Origin: Cryptomeria japonica
Lineage: Eukaryota; Streptophyta; Pinopsida; Cupressales; Cupressaceae
Reading direction: 5' to 3'
NCBI RefSeq assembly: GCF_030272615.1
Contig: NC_081410.1
Location: 226,892,915-226,956,914 of the forward strand
Length of the DNA: 64,000 bases
Both the position numbers and the translations under genes were made by a program. This document shows, in pieces, positions 35,973-48,548 of the stretch; position 1 is the first letter of the stretch, and the number at the start of each line of letters is the position of its first letter. The notes under the pieces are model-generated. The model was not told the origin of the DNA. It saw nothing but the letters and a program-made list of their open reading frames with translations, and made no database searches.

Positions 35973-37475
35973 GGGAAAGAGAACGTGGTGGCAGATGCTT
36001 TGAGTCATAGGCGACATGAAGTTTCAACATTGTCCTTTGGGGTAGACTTGAGAGGGAGGATTCTTGGAGTTCTTCCTCAGGATACTTGGTATCAGGATGT
36101 TAGAGCCGTGATGGAGTCCGGAAGGCCTTTAGAGGGTAGATTTTCTGGATATAACCTTGAGGCAGATGGACTTCTTCATCACCTTGGACATATCTATGTA
36201 CCTCCTCTAGAGGGTCTTCTCATTTTGATCATGACTAAGGCCCATCGTGTACCTTATTCGACACATCCAGGTGTCAAGAAGATGCATGCAGATCTTAGAC
36301 AAATTTATCATTGGGCTGGTATGAAATGCGACATTGCTGATTTTGTGTCGAAGTGTTTAGAGTGTCAGCAGGTGAAGGCGGAGCATCAGCACCCGCCAAG
36401 GCTTTTACAACCTAATTTGGTACCGGATTGGAAATGGCATATCATTTCCATGGATTTCATTGTTGGGCTGCCTGTCTCTTCACGTCGTCATGATGCTATC
36501 ATGGTCATTGTTGACAGATTGACAAAGGTTGCTCATTTTGTTCCTATTAGAGCTTCCTATACAGCAACATTGGTGGCACGAGTCTTCTTGGAAGATGTGG
36601 TGAGATTGCATGGGATTCTGAGGTGAATCATCTCTGATAGAGATCTTGTCTTTACCTCAGCATTGTGGACCTCACTTCAGCATGCTTTGGGGACTCAGTT
36701 GAACTTTAGTTCAGCGTATCACCCAGAGACAGATGGTTAGACCGAGCAAGTGAATCAGGTTTTGGAGGACATGCTTCACATGTATGTGATGGACCAGCAG
36801 TCGCGCTGGGAGGATTATATTATCTAATGGATTTTGCTTATAATAATGGATATCATAGCTCCATAGGTATGTCTCCCTTCCAGGTATTGTATGGTCATCC
36901 TTTCCATACTCCTTTGAGTTGGGATCGACTAGAGGACATGGTGCTTATAGGACCGGATATTCTTTGAGAGATGAACAACAGGTGGAGTGAATTCATGGGC
37001 ATTTGGTAGTTGCACAGGATAGGCAAAAGAAGTATGCTCATAGGGTAGATCGTCAGTTTTCTGTTGGTGACCATGTGTTCTTGAGAGTGCGTCTATGGAA
37101 GAGTTTGATCCGTTATGGAAAGGGTTCTAAGTTGGCGCCTTGTTTTGTTGGCCCTTTTGAGATCCTTGAGAGGATAGGACATGTTGCCTACCATCTTACT
37201 TTGCCACCGAGTCTATCCCGCATCCGCGATGTCTTTCATGTTTCAGTTCTTCAACCTTATCATCCCGATGTGACACATGTTCTTGATTGGAACGCTTTGC
37301 AAGTCGAGGACGGGCAACTTTCCATGGAGCCCATGCACATTCTTCAGTGTCGGGATTTGACCCTCAGGGGTCGTACCATCGACCAGGTAAGGTCCTATGG
37401 GACCCAAATGATGAGACCTCAGTGACTTGGGAGGATGCAGCGAAGATGAGAGAGCTCTATTCTTATCTGATTTAG
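35973..37475 (+). pseudogene. Chromovirus integrase with C-terminal chromodomain, broken
   Basis: The zinc-binding HHCC (STHPGVKKMHADLRQ then CLECQQVK) is followed by the core: WHIISMDFIVGLP (first Asp), DRDLVFTS (second Asp) and a Glu-bearing TEQVNQVLEDML. The GPF module ([15 protein letters not shown]) and [13 protein letters not shown] follow. A type II chromodomain comes last, split by a frameshift near 37385: RTIDQV in one frame, then [19 protein letters not shown] in the next. Stops occur at 36624 and about 36738 and a frameshift near 36830. Chromodomains steer integration toward heterochromatin. Confidence 0.9.
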
Positions 37476-37498
37476 GCTTCTAGGAGTAAGCCTAGTTT

Positions 37499-37510
37499 TG
37501 GGGGGGAGAA
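37499..37510 (+). other. Polypurine tract of the chromovirus
   Basis: A G-run followed by AGAA abuts the TG of the 3' LTR at 37511. Confidence 0.9.
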
Positions 37511-40500
37511 TGTAGTACCCCTCCTCAGTTGAGCTTATTAGACTCATATTTTACTATTGTTTACTTTCAGTGGATACATTACCATTATGTGTTATTCAGA
37601 CTTATATGACATTATTTCATGCTTTGTCTGGATAGGAGATGCATAATTTATTTACAGTATTTTAGTACTTGTGATTTGTGGTATTTTATGGATTAGTGTT
37701 ATGTACTGACACTTTACTTTATCTATGTAATGTGTAATTATATGTTGCATGTCTGCAAGTGTATTGGATGTGAGCGGACGATTTTCCTTCACTCACTTCG
37801 ATGAGACAGGGAACGTCATGATTCTCCTTCATTGGTGTGCGTGTCATGTTTTCTATATTTGTATATATGCATGTGTGGTTCGGTGATGCGGGATATTGCA
37901 GGTACAAGTACCAGGTAGGTATGGGGTATCGTCTCCACCTGGCTTCACAAGTCTGAGCGTGCCTTATATTTGTCTGATGGAAGTGGAGGAGGTAGTAATT
38001 GACCCTAATCATACCTCAGTTACACTCTGTGAGTGTTGTCAATTAGTCGTTCATTTTGTTTTGTTCAGCCGTCGAGTTGGTTGGTCTGACTTTTTCAGAG
38101 TCCGTGTGTTGGGTGTTCTCAGTTGTGTGCCCTAGTAGATGTGATTTAATTATTTGAGTTCATGATGTCACGTTATAGTTAGCATATTTAATTTATGAAG
38201 TATAAATGCTTTGGCGATGACGAATTTCATTAATTAAATAAAGTGCTTAAATCTAGTAGCAATTTGCATTAATTTAAAAATATAGTTTTATTTAAACTTT
38301 AGGGGTAAATAAATAAAATTAAATGTATTTATTGTACTCTAGATATTTTTTTTTTAAATAAATAAATTGGAAATAAATAAAATAATTTAAATTACTTTCC
38401 TAAATATTGTTTTTAGAAAGTTATTTAATTGGGCATGAGAAAAGAATAAAAGAAAAGGGAAAGTGTTGTTTTTGGAAGAATGCATTTTTACTTGCCTTTA
38501 TGGAAAATTAGAAAAAAATTGAAATGATTTTTAGCTTAAGGGAGGATGATTATTATTTGGGAAAAGGAGGCGGCTATGTGTGAAAAAAATTGTTTTGAGA
38601 TTTCTGGAATGCATGTTCTTGGAGAAGGCCAAGATTTTGGAGATTGTTTGGGAAGGAGGTTCTGATTTCAGGTTGGAAGCTTGTTGCAGGATAGAAGCTC
38701 TCTAACAAATTTCTTCCTGGAAAGCTCTACAGGTTGGACAACCTCTTCTTGTCGTTTTAAGAAAATCCATTTATTTCTTCCCTTCTTCTGAATGTTGTTT
38801 GTTAAAAAAAAAAATAGATGATTAAATGCGGGCAATATTGTTGGAGTATTGGTTATGAAGTTATTGAATATTTCAGTCCATTTGGTTTTAAAAATAAAAT
38901 GCAACTCCAGACCATTCCTTTTCATTTCATGTTCTTGACTAAAATCTATTCTGGTTATATTTTTGGTTTATGAAAAGAATTTATTTCCTTGGTTATGGTA
39001 GATTAAATTTGTGAATTTTGCGGAAAGTTATGCTGGCAAAATTTTGCCAAAATTCCCTGTGCATGAAAGTTTTCAAATTTGGGAGAAAAATTGGGTTTGC
39101 CAGAATATTTAGTTTCCAGCTATTTTGGTTTTGTTTTCGAATGAGATTGTCTGGATTTGAGTTTTCTCCTCTCTGTATTGTCTCTGAGATTGAGCCAGAG
39201 ATTTAAATTATCTTTGTTATTTAATATAGTTGTTCATTAAATTTTATATATCTCTGTGTATTTAGTTGTTAATTTATTTAATTTACCTTGAGTTCTAAAT
39301 TTAATTGTAAATTAAATTTAATTGGTTTAATGTTTTGAAATGGTGTTTTATTAAAATCATTTGATTTTTTTTAATACTTTGGGGGAGGCGGAGCTTGCTA
39401 CCCCACAGAAGCAGATGCTACCCCAAGGTAGCGACTCTTACCTACGGTAACAGTGCTACCATATGCTACCGTAAGGTAACGACTGCTACCATATGGTAGC
39501 AGTGCTGCCGCAGGGTAGCACTCGCTACCATATGGTAGCAGGCTACCTTGCGGTTAGCCTATTGTCTTTTTTTTTAATGTTTACTTTTTTTTTAGTTTAA
39601 AAAAAACAATATATATATATATATATATATAGCATTGTTATGATTTGTTTAGAATATGTTATTTCGTAGTTTTTTAAATGTTAGTTATTGAAAATTAAAT
39701 CTCCATTTAGCATGTAGATTTTTATTTATTGGAAAGTAAATCTTCATTTTGGTATGTAGATTTTTATTTAGAAAATTAATCTTCATTTTAGCATGTATAT
39801 TTTAATTATGATATAATTATATGGTTTATATTCGAAGAATATATACTCATGTAATTATATTATATTATTATATATATTTCTTATTTGGAATTTAATCTAT
39901 GTTATGGAAACCATTAAATTGGGATATTTGGTAATTATTCTTAAACATATGACTAGGGGAAAATTATTTAATGTGGTAAAATTTAGCTTTTTGGACAAAT
40001 GACAATATGGAATTTCATTTATTATATAGTTGTATTTTCATATTCTCTGAAGTAACTTTAATTGCAAGTTATTTATGCCTTGATTGTTTAAAGAAAAGAT
40101 TGCATGTTTTAGAATCTCACTGTAAATGTTAATTGTAGTCAAAGCTTTATTTCGTTGCAATTTTAGTTGTGTTGTCGTCTTGTTGTAAATGGATATACCC
40201 CTTGGTCAGAGGTTGTTGAGTAAACCTGTCAATGTGAGCCATTGTGTATTTTATTCCATATGGTCAACCCTGATTTATTGATAGTGTACCTTTCACTTGC
40301 TTTTGGTCAGGTTTAGTTATGGCTGTCAATTTCACCATAGTATTCTCATAGAGAGAAACCTTTCTTGTTAGTGTCCTATGAGAGAGAGTGGCTTTCGAGT
40401 GGGGGCCACACCCAAAGAGGATGGCAGGATAACCCCTCGAAAGTCAGTTAAGAAGTGATAACCTAATAATTGATTAGGGGTTGGGTAGCTAAAATATTAA

Positions 40501-41054
40501 ACTAAGATAATGTGCCTTGCACATGGTTGAGTGCTTGTATAGGCTCAGAATGTGGTGAGAAGGCCTGGAATGGAAAACCTACCACCTTGTCTTTATGAAG
40601 GGATTGGTAGGGTCTGCATGATGCTTAGATGGAACCGGGGGTTCGGGAGAGGCTACCAGGATAACCCAGGATGGGGGCCGGGACCTATGGAGGCCTACCT
40701 AGGGTAACCACCTTAAGCCATGCGATGACACTCTCTCCTTAGAGTCACTAGTGTTTATGAGTTGAGTCACATGGATGTTTGCAGAGTCATGTAGTTCTAT
40801 CGTACTTGTCTTATTTTGTTTGCTTGAGGGTCTTCTACTATCTCCTAACGTGGTGGGGTGGTTCTATTTCGGGATCACATGGTCAGGTGGTAGTGCCACT
40901 TCCCATCGGATATCCTTGATTGTATCTTCAGGTGAGGAAAGGCTTCGTTGGTGTTTCTCAGTTCGTGGTTCATGTACCAGCTCATGTTCGTGATCATTGT
41001 TCAGTTGAGACCTTGCAGTCATTGTATCAAATATTTATGTAACCTTGGCATTGT
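37511..41054 (+). repeat. 3' LTR of the chromovirus, left part
   Basis: This matches 28730-32238 of the 5' LTR up to ...GGCATTGT, where the Copia-family insertion begins. Confidence 0.95.
39385..39560 (+). repeat. Palindromic GCTACC/GGTAGC minisatellite in the 3' LTR
   Basis: This is the counterpart of the array at 30600-30745. It is longer by additional units (an extra GCTACCATATGGTAGC plus a GCTGCC..GGTAGC unit), so copy number changed after insertion. The AT run follows at 39609-39631. Confidence 0.9.
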
Positions 41055-42364
41055 TGTTGGTATTTCAATAGAAAGGAGATTGTTGGCATTTCAATAAGGA
41101 TGTTGAGAAGGTTGATGGAGATTATTGATATAACTGAAGAAGGATGATTATTGTCTTAATAATATTATTTTGTCATTGATGTCAAGAAATTGATTTTCTG
41201 ATTCAGTATGATATTGCTATATCTTGAGAAGTATGTTTTGATGAGTATTAAGAGGTCGATAAGTGACACATAAAGAATGTGATAATGAAGGGGAGAAATA
41301 AGCTATTCAATGGGCAGCTATTACCGAGTTAGACAATGATGAGATCATGTTGTTTTGATTGTTTTGATATCCTACATATGTTGTTGATTATAAGTTTAAT
41401 ATTGTACTATGTCACCGAGCAAAGAACCTAGTCGATAAACCCTAAGGTACCTAATCGGTAAACCCTAAGGTTATTGATATCGGTTAAAGAAGGCAAAATG
41501 TATACCGAGTGAATTTCAGTATTAACCGAGTAACAACCAAGTTATAATAGATCGCATTGGATGAATAAAAGCATTATTTAATGAAGGATGCTGATTAGCT
41601 GGAGATGAATAAATGATTGGTATGTCGCGCAAGAAGTTTGTTAAGAATCTACAGCAATGGAAAATCAAGAGGAAGATCTACAACACAGATTGAACCGCAA
41701 TAACCTAGCACAAGTTCCAAGGAAGGAATGCAAGTTCCAAGGTGAGGTAAAACATTTTTTCTGATCGAAGGATACATTGAACCTAGTCAAGTTTGATGAT
41801 CTGATGGCTAAGATTAATCATGGGAAATGTGATCAAGGAGATTAAGTGGTTAGAAATTGTTTATAAATAAGGAATTATTAATGAACAATGCATGTGGGCA
41901 AATGTATGCACAATGATGCTATAGTAATGTTCACCGAGCACAGAAGCTTGAAGATTTGATTGAAGAACAGATTGAGAAGCCCAACAAGCCCAACAAGGGA
42001 CAAGATAAGTCTTATGACAAGATTGTTTTGAGAAAATAGAATATGCTTTAGCATTTCAGATGTGAAGTTGCAAATATATTTTATTACTGTTATTTATCTT
42101 GTAAGTGACAAAAAATCTCTTAACCAAGTGGACCTAACAGTCTTATTTTTAAATTCTCTAGCAAGGTAACATTCTAGTTGAGTGTTTGAAATCCTTTGAC
42201 AAGGTCACTTCTAACAAAGTGCAAGATTCTAACAGATCTGAGGGAAATCCCTTAACCGGGTCACATCTAGCAATGTGTTTGTAATCTTTAACGGGATTTT
42301 CTTTTAACCAAGCATACTCTAGAAGAGTATATTTCTTAGTGGGTGCAAAATCCCACAGTGGTTT

Positions 42365-43877
42365 TGTTGGCATTATAATAGACAAGAAGAAGGTTGGCAT
42401 TCCAATTACAATTAGAGATTGTTGGCATTTCAATAAGGATATTGAGAAGGTTGTTGATGACTATGGATATAACTGATTAAGGATGATTACTGTCTTAATA
42501 TTATTATTTTGTCATTGATGTCAAGAAATTGATTTTCTGATTCAGTATGATGTTGCCATATCTTAAGAAGTATGATTTGATGAGTATAAAGATGTCGGTA
42601 AAAGACACAGAAAGAATATGATGAATAAGGGGATAAGTTATTCAATGGGCAACTATTACCGAGTTAGACAATGATGAGATCATGATGTTTAGATTGTTTT
42701 GATATCCTACATATGCTATTGTTTGAAAGGTTAATACTATACTATGTTACCGAGCAAAGAACCTAGTCGGTAAACCCTAAGGTTATCGCTATCGGTTAAT
42801 GAAGGCAGAATGTCTACCGAGTGAAGTTTAGTATTTACCGAGTTAAAACCGAGCTATAACAGAATGCATTAAATGTTTACATGTGATAATTAATGAAGGA
42901 AGCTGATGAGCTGGAGCGGATTAAATGATTGGTAAGCCGTGTATGAAGATTGTTAAAGAATCTATGGTAAAGAAAGATCGACAGGAAGATCTACAGCTCA
43001 AATTGAACCGCAATACCCTAACACAAGTTCCAAGGTGAAAATGCAAGTTCCAAGGTGGGGTAAAACATTTTCAGATAGAAGGATACATTGAACCTAGACA
43101 AGATTGAAGATCTGATGGCTATGATTGATCATGGGAAATGTGATCAAGGAGATTAAGTGGTTTGAAGATTGTTTATAAATAGGAAACTGTTGATAAACAA
43201 TGCATGCAGGCAAGTGTATGCATAGGGATGCTACATAGTGATTACCAAGCACAGAAGCTTGAAGACCTGTTTTGATAACAGAGTATATAGCCCAGCAGAG
43301 GGACAATATAGGTCCTATGAATTGATTGTATTGAGCAAATGAGAATCTGCTTCAACATTTTTAGATGTGAAGTTGCCAACATATTGTTATTACTGTTATT
43401 TTGAGAAGTAGCAGAAAATCTCTTAACCAAGTGGACTTAACAGTCTTACTTGTAAAATCCTCTAGCAAGGTGACATTCTTATTGAGTGTTTGAAATCCTT
43501 TAACAAGGTCACTTCTAACAAGGTGAAGATCCTAACAGATCTGAGGGAAATCCCTTAACTGGGTCACATCTAGCAATGTGTTTGTAATCTTTAATAGGAT
43601 TTGCTTTTAACCGAGCATACTCTAGAAGAGTATATTTCTTAGTGGGTCCAAAATCCCACAGTGGTTTTTCCCTATTTGGGTTTCCACGTTAAATCTAGTG
43701 TTATATGTTTGTGATCTTATCTATTTATGGGTCTGCATGCATTACTATTTTTCTGATAAGGTTACCGAGGTTGAATCTGTTGTTTTTATTGAAGATTAAG
43801 TTTGAATGATTCACCCCCCCCCTCTCATGCTGTTAGCTTGGCATCTGTACTAATCATATTTAATATCAGAACTATCA
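42365..43877 (+). repeat. 5' LTR of the Copia element (1513 bp)
   Basis: It starts TGTTGGCATTATAATAGACA and ends AGAACTATCA. It is close to the 3' LTR, with scattered differences and a C-run of 9 at 43814-43822. Confidence 0.95.
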
Positions 43878-43879
43878 AT

Positions 43880-43891
43880 TGGTATTAGAGC
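43880..43891 (+). other. Primer binding site of the Copia element
   Basis: TGGTATTAGAGC differs at one base from the initiator-Met tRNA complement TGGTATCAGAGC and begins two bases after the 5' LTR. Confidence 0.85.
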
Positions 43892-43941
43892 TTTGAACTC
43901 CAGAAGAAAAGTTTAAAGGCACTTGAGTTAAAGATCCAAAG

Positions 43942-44862
43942 ATGTACAAGAGGGATGCACCGAAGCTGAATAAGTCAAGTTTCTCTACATGGCAGAAAAG
44001 GATGAAGCTGCATCTATCAGGAATTGGAGAATATGTTGTCTATTATCTGGAGAATGATTTCATCACACCGAGCACCTATCCATTGACAATGGAAGAGATA
44101 AAGGCAAAACAAGAACATATTCAAGCAATGATTGAAATAACATCTGCATTGACCGACTCAGAGTTTAATGATCTAGAAGGATGTACTGATGCAAAGGCAA
44201 TGTGGACTAAGCTCATATCTGTGTATGGTGGAGATGAACATGTTCAAAGAGCAAAAGTGGATAGTTTAAGAGGACAACTTGAATCTATGAGGATGAATGA
44301 AAGTGAGAACATAACCCAGTATAGTAAAAGACTAAAGGAGATTGTAAATCAAATCAAAGGAGCAGGAGGAACTATTGAAGAAAAGGATGTAACAAGTAAG
44401 ATGCTGAGAACCCTTCTACCTGCCTATGCAATCCGAGTCTCTGCAATCAATGAATTGAGGTTTGTACCCAATATGCCAGTTTCTTTAGATGCTACTATTG
44501 GCAAGCTACATGCATTTGAGTTAACTTTGATAACAGTGGGTCATCGGTAAATAAAATTGAATTTGCATTCAGTTCTTTTCATATTGATGAAAGTGATGAT
44601 TACAATGATAGAAAGTATAAGTACTCTGAAGGGAATCACAGTGGAGCAAGTGAAAGATTTCGCAAAAACATGGAGGAGGTACACAAACTGTATGAGGAAA
44701 TCAGAAAGCAAGAAGAGTTTGAAGCACTATTAGCCAGAAGGCTACCGAGAGGAAAAGGTAAGTATAAAGGAAAGCTACCTTTAAAATGTTTCAATTGTGA
44801 TAAGATAGGACATATGGCTTCTAATTGTCCTGAAAAAGAATCTAGTGAAAAAAGAGATTACT
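43942..44862 (+). pseudogene. gag: Copia gag, frameshifted
   Basis: From the ATG at 43942 a UBN2-type gag reads FSTWQKRMKLHLSG, AKAMWTKLISVYGGDEHV and SLRGQLESMRMNESENI, ending at a stop near 44550 after a frame change. The next frame continues to a CCHC knuckle, CFNCDKIGHMASNC (44787-44828). It ends at TGA 44862-44864, a position where an Arg CGA codon fits. Gag would form particles and chaperone RNA. Confidence 0.9.
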
Positions 44863-44864
44863 GA

Positions 44865-46078
44865 GATGACAGACAGAAAGATAATCATTACAGAGGACAC
44901 CGAGACTTCAGGAGAAGAGATAAAAAGACATGCCTAATAGCTGATGAGGAATCTAATGATGATAAATCAGATGAAACTGATACAGAGGAAATTGTTTATG
45001 TGGCTATCAAAGATGGATCAGATGAAGAAAGGTATGAAGAAAAAGCTTTAATATCTCATATAAATACTAATGATTCTTGGATCATAGATAGTGGTTGCTC
45101 ACATCACATGACAGGTGATAAACACAAGTTTATTAAATTAGATGATTATGATGGAGGCTATGTAAGATTTGGTAATGATGCACCATGTCCGGTAAGAGGT
45201 AAAGGATCCATAACACTTCTTGACAATGCTAAATGTAATGATGTTTATTGGGTTGAAGGTTTGAAATACAATTTGTTGAGTGTAGCACAGCTAAACAACA
45301 CAGGTTACCGAATAGAGTTTGAAAAAGGAATTGTCAAAGTTCATGACAAGCATGGAAAGTTAGCTGCTACCAGGACACAAACAAGAGGTAATACATTTCA
45401 TCTTGACTCAACTCGGAATAAATGTCTATATTCAAGGATAGATGATACCTGGTTATGGCATAAAAGGTTTTGTCATGTTAATTTTGATAATCTGATCAAA
45501 ATAAGTAAGAAGCACCGAGTAAGAGGTCTACCGAGTCTTGAAAAACCTGAGAATGCTATGCGTCGAGGATGCCAGATGGGTAAGATGACAAGATCAAGCT
45601 TTACAAGTAAGTCCTACACTTCTAAGGGAATTTTAGATCTTGTGCATACTGATCTTTGTGGTCCTATGAAAGTTCAGAGTTATTATGGTGATAAATATTT
45701 CATATTATTTGTGGATGATTACTCAAGGATGATGTCAGTAATGTTTTTAAAAGAAAAATCAGAAGCTTTCCAAATGTTTAAATGGTACAAGGCTAGAGTT
45801 GAAAATGAAACATGAAGACAACTGAAATGTCTCAAATCAGATAGAGGAGAGTTTACTTTTGATGAGTTCAACTTATTTTGCAATGATCATGGTATAAAAA
45901 GACAAGTCTCTGCACCGAGAACTCCACAGCAGAATGGGATAGCTGAGAGAAGGAACAGATCTATTATGGATTGTGCCAGAACCTTGATGATTGAAAAGAA
46001 AGTTCCACAAACATTTTGGAGAGAAGCAATAAGCACAGTAGTTTACACCCTGAACCGAGTACAACTGAAGAAGGAACT
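44865..46078 (+). pseudogene. pol: Copia protease and integrase, with stop and frameshift
   Basis: The protease motif WIIDSGCSHHMTG (Asp codon at 45087) is intact. The integrase region follows with LWHKRFCHVNFDNL and GCQMGK; the first Cys of the expected CX2C pair reads Arg. The catalytic core has VHTDLCGPM (first Asp), KSDRGEF (second Asp) and QQNGIAERRNRSI (Glu). TGA at 45813-45815 falls between the two Asp motifs, and the frame changes near 46065. Confidence 0.9.
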
Positions 46079-48085
46079 TTGAAGACACATTATGAAATCT
46101 GGTATGACAAGAAACCTAATGTAAGTTATTTTAAAATCTTTGGGAGTAGATGCTATGTTCACAAAGATGATAGAAATGGTAAGTTTGATCAGAAAAGTGA
46201 AGAAGGAACATTTCTAGGTTATTCTTCTAGAAGCAAAGCATTTAAATGTCTGATCAAATCATCTAACAAAATAGTAGAAAGTGCAAATGTGAAAATTGAT
46301 GAATTTGCAGAAAGAAATGATGAAGGAAACTCCAAAGAACCAGAAGATTATGAAGGATTTGTCTATGTTCAACCAAGAAGTCCTACTGAGAAGACTGCTG
46401 AAGAAAATGAAGAGAATATCCAGTTACCGAGTGATGAAGAAGATCATACAGAGCCTACCGAGCCTGTATTAGCCAAGTATGTCAGAAGGAATCATGCACC
46501 AAGTGAGATTATAGGAGATAAGAATGATCCAGTGATGACAAGGAACAAACTGAGACAGAACACATGTCTAATATCTGAATTTGAACCGAGAATAGTGAAA
46601 GAGGCATTTAACAGTGAAGATTGGATAAATGCTATGACAGAAGAGATTGATCAAATCAAGAAGAATGACACATGGACATTGGTCCCAAGACCAAAGGACA
46701 AAAATGTAATCGGTACAAAGTGGATCTTCAAAAACAAGCTAAATGAAAAAGGTGAAGTCATTCAGAATAAAGCAAGACTAGTTTGCAAAGGTTATGCCCA
46801 AGAAGAAGGAATTGATTATGGTGAGACTTTTGCACCTGTGGCAAGACTTGAAGGAGTAAGAACATTGTTGGCATATGCTGCTTACAAGAATTTCAAGGTA
46901 TATCAAATGGTTGTCAAATCTGCATTTCTGAATGGTATATTAGAAGAAGAAGTTTTCATTGAACAACCTGAAGGATTTGTTGAAGGAGAAAATAATGATC
47001 AGGTATGTAAATTGAACAAAGCTTTATATGGTCTAAAACAAGCACCTAGAGCATGGTATGAGAGATTGCACTCATATTTGATCAAAATTGGTTTTATAAG
47101 AACAAGTGAAAACAACAATATGCACATGAAGAATGATGAAAATGGAATACTGATCTTAGCCATATTTGTTGATGATATTATCTTTAGTGGAAATGACTCT
47201 CTATGCAAGAACTTTGGAAATGAAATGAGTAAAGAATTTGAGATGTCATTAATCAGTGAGATAAAATATTTTATAGGTCTACAGATACTGCAAATGAAAG
47301 ATGAGATTTTCATTACCCAATCCAAGTACATAAAGGAAATCTTGAAGAAATTTGGAATGGAGGATTCAAAACCAGTAAGTACTCCTATGACTACCAACTG
47401 TAAACTATCAAAGAATGATGAATCTGCATCTGTTGATGAGACACTTTACCGATCTATGATTGGAAAGTTGCAATATGTTGTTCACAACAGGCCAGATATA
47501 GCACATGCAATAGGTATTGTTGCAAGATTTTCTGCAGATCCTAAGGAAACACACATGACGGCAATCAAAAGAATTTTCAGATACTTAAAGGGCACTGAAG
47601 ATTATGGCTTAGTATATCATAAAGGAAATGTTTTTGATTTAAAAGTTTATACTGATGTTGATTGGGTAGGCAACATTGACGACAGGAAAAGCACAAGTGG
47701 AGGAGCTTTCTTTTTAGGAGAAAGACTAGTGAGTTGGCTTAGCAAGAAACAAGGATGTGTTTCTCAGTCAACAATAGAAGCTGAATATGTTGCTGCAGCA
47801 CTGAATTGCACCAATATAGCATGGATCAAACAACTGTTGGAAGGCATAAATGAGCAAGTTACCGAGCCAGTAACTATATTATGTGATAACACTAGTGTCA
47901 TTAACATTTCAAAGAATCCTGTTATGCACTCTAAGACAAAGCACATCTCTATCAAATATCATTATATTAGAGAAGAAGTTCAAGAGAAGAAAGTGGTTTT
48001 GGAGTATGTTAGCACAAAGGAACAAATTGCAGACATCTTCACCAAGCCATTGCCAAAGGACACTTTTGAGTATCTCAGAAGTTAG
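46079..48085 (+). pseudogene. pol: Copia reverse transcriptase-RNase H, long intact frame
   Basis: An uninterrupted frame of almost 670 codons continues the integrase C-terminus ([17 protein letters not shown]), an acidic linker and the RT. RT motifs are [65 protein letters not shown] and the catalytic FVDDIIFSG (about 47166). RNase H follows with [33 protein letters not shown] and [12 protein letters not shown], ending in the family signature [11 protein letters not shown]. The first ATG of the open frame (46016) is not a biological start; the polyprotein continues from upstream. Confidence 0.95.
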
Positions 48086-48535
48086 TTAGGGGTCCTACCC
48101 CTATCTTCCATTCACTGACCGAGTTCGGTGAAAGCATCAATTCAATGACTCTACAGAATATCTTTTAGGAGTTGATGCTGATTTACACACTTTAGGAGGT
48201 TTTCTAAAGGTGTGTAGGAAACAATAAACAAGGAACAGGAATTGAAGACAAAATGCTCTGACCGAGACTAAATTGATACATAACAGCATGGAATTCACTT
48301 CTCAGAGGAAGAAATTATGTTTTTAGTTCTTTTCATTTTTGGCATTGTTGTCAAAGGGGGAGAATACCCATGAAAGGGGGAGAAGACTAATGTATAGGGG
48401 AGAAGTCTACTGACCGAGAAGACTACATTTCAGAACCAGGGAGAAGACTAATGATAGAGGGAGAGGATTTCGGAATTTCACAACAATCTGAATTCGAATC
48501 AATAAAGTCAAATCAATTGGTTTTGCCATCAATGC
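48086..48535 (+). other. 3' non-coding region of the Copia element
   Basis: Purine-rich sequence with repeated 'aaagggggagaa' phrases (48352, 48375, 48396) and three ACCGAG motifs. No gene is supported. Confidence 0.7.
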
Positions 48536-48548
48536 CAAAGGGGGAGAT
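48536..48548 (+). other. Polypurine tract of the Copia element
   Basis: AAAGGGGGAGAT lies directly before the TG of the 3' LTR. Similar tracts occur upstream from 48352 and could act as extra primers. Confidence 0.85.

Noticed and set aside
42158-43430. Minus-strand ORFs in the Copia LTRs
   Set aside because: They occur inside LTR sequence, recur in the other LTR with different ends and have no domain.
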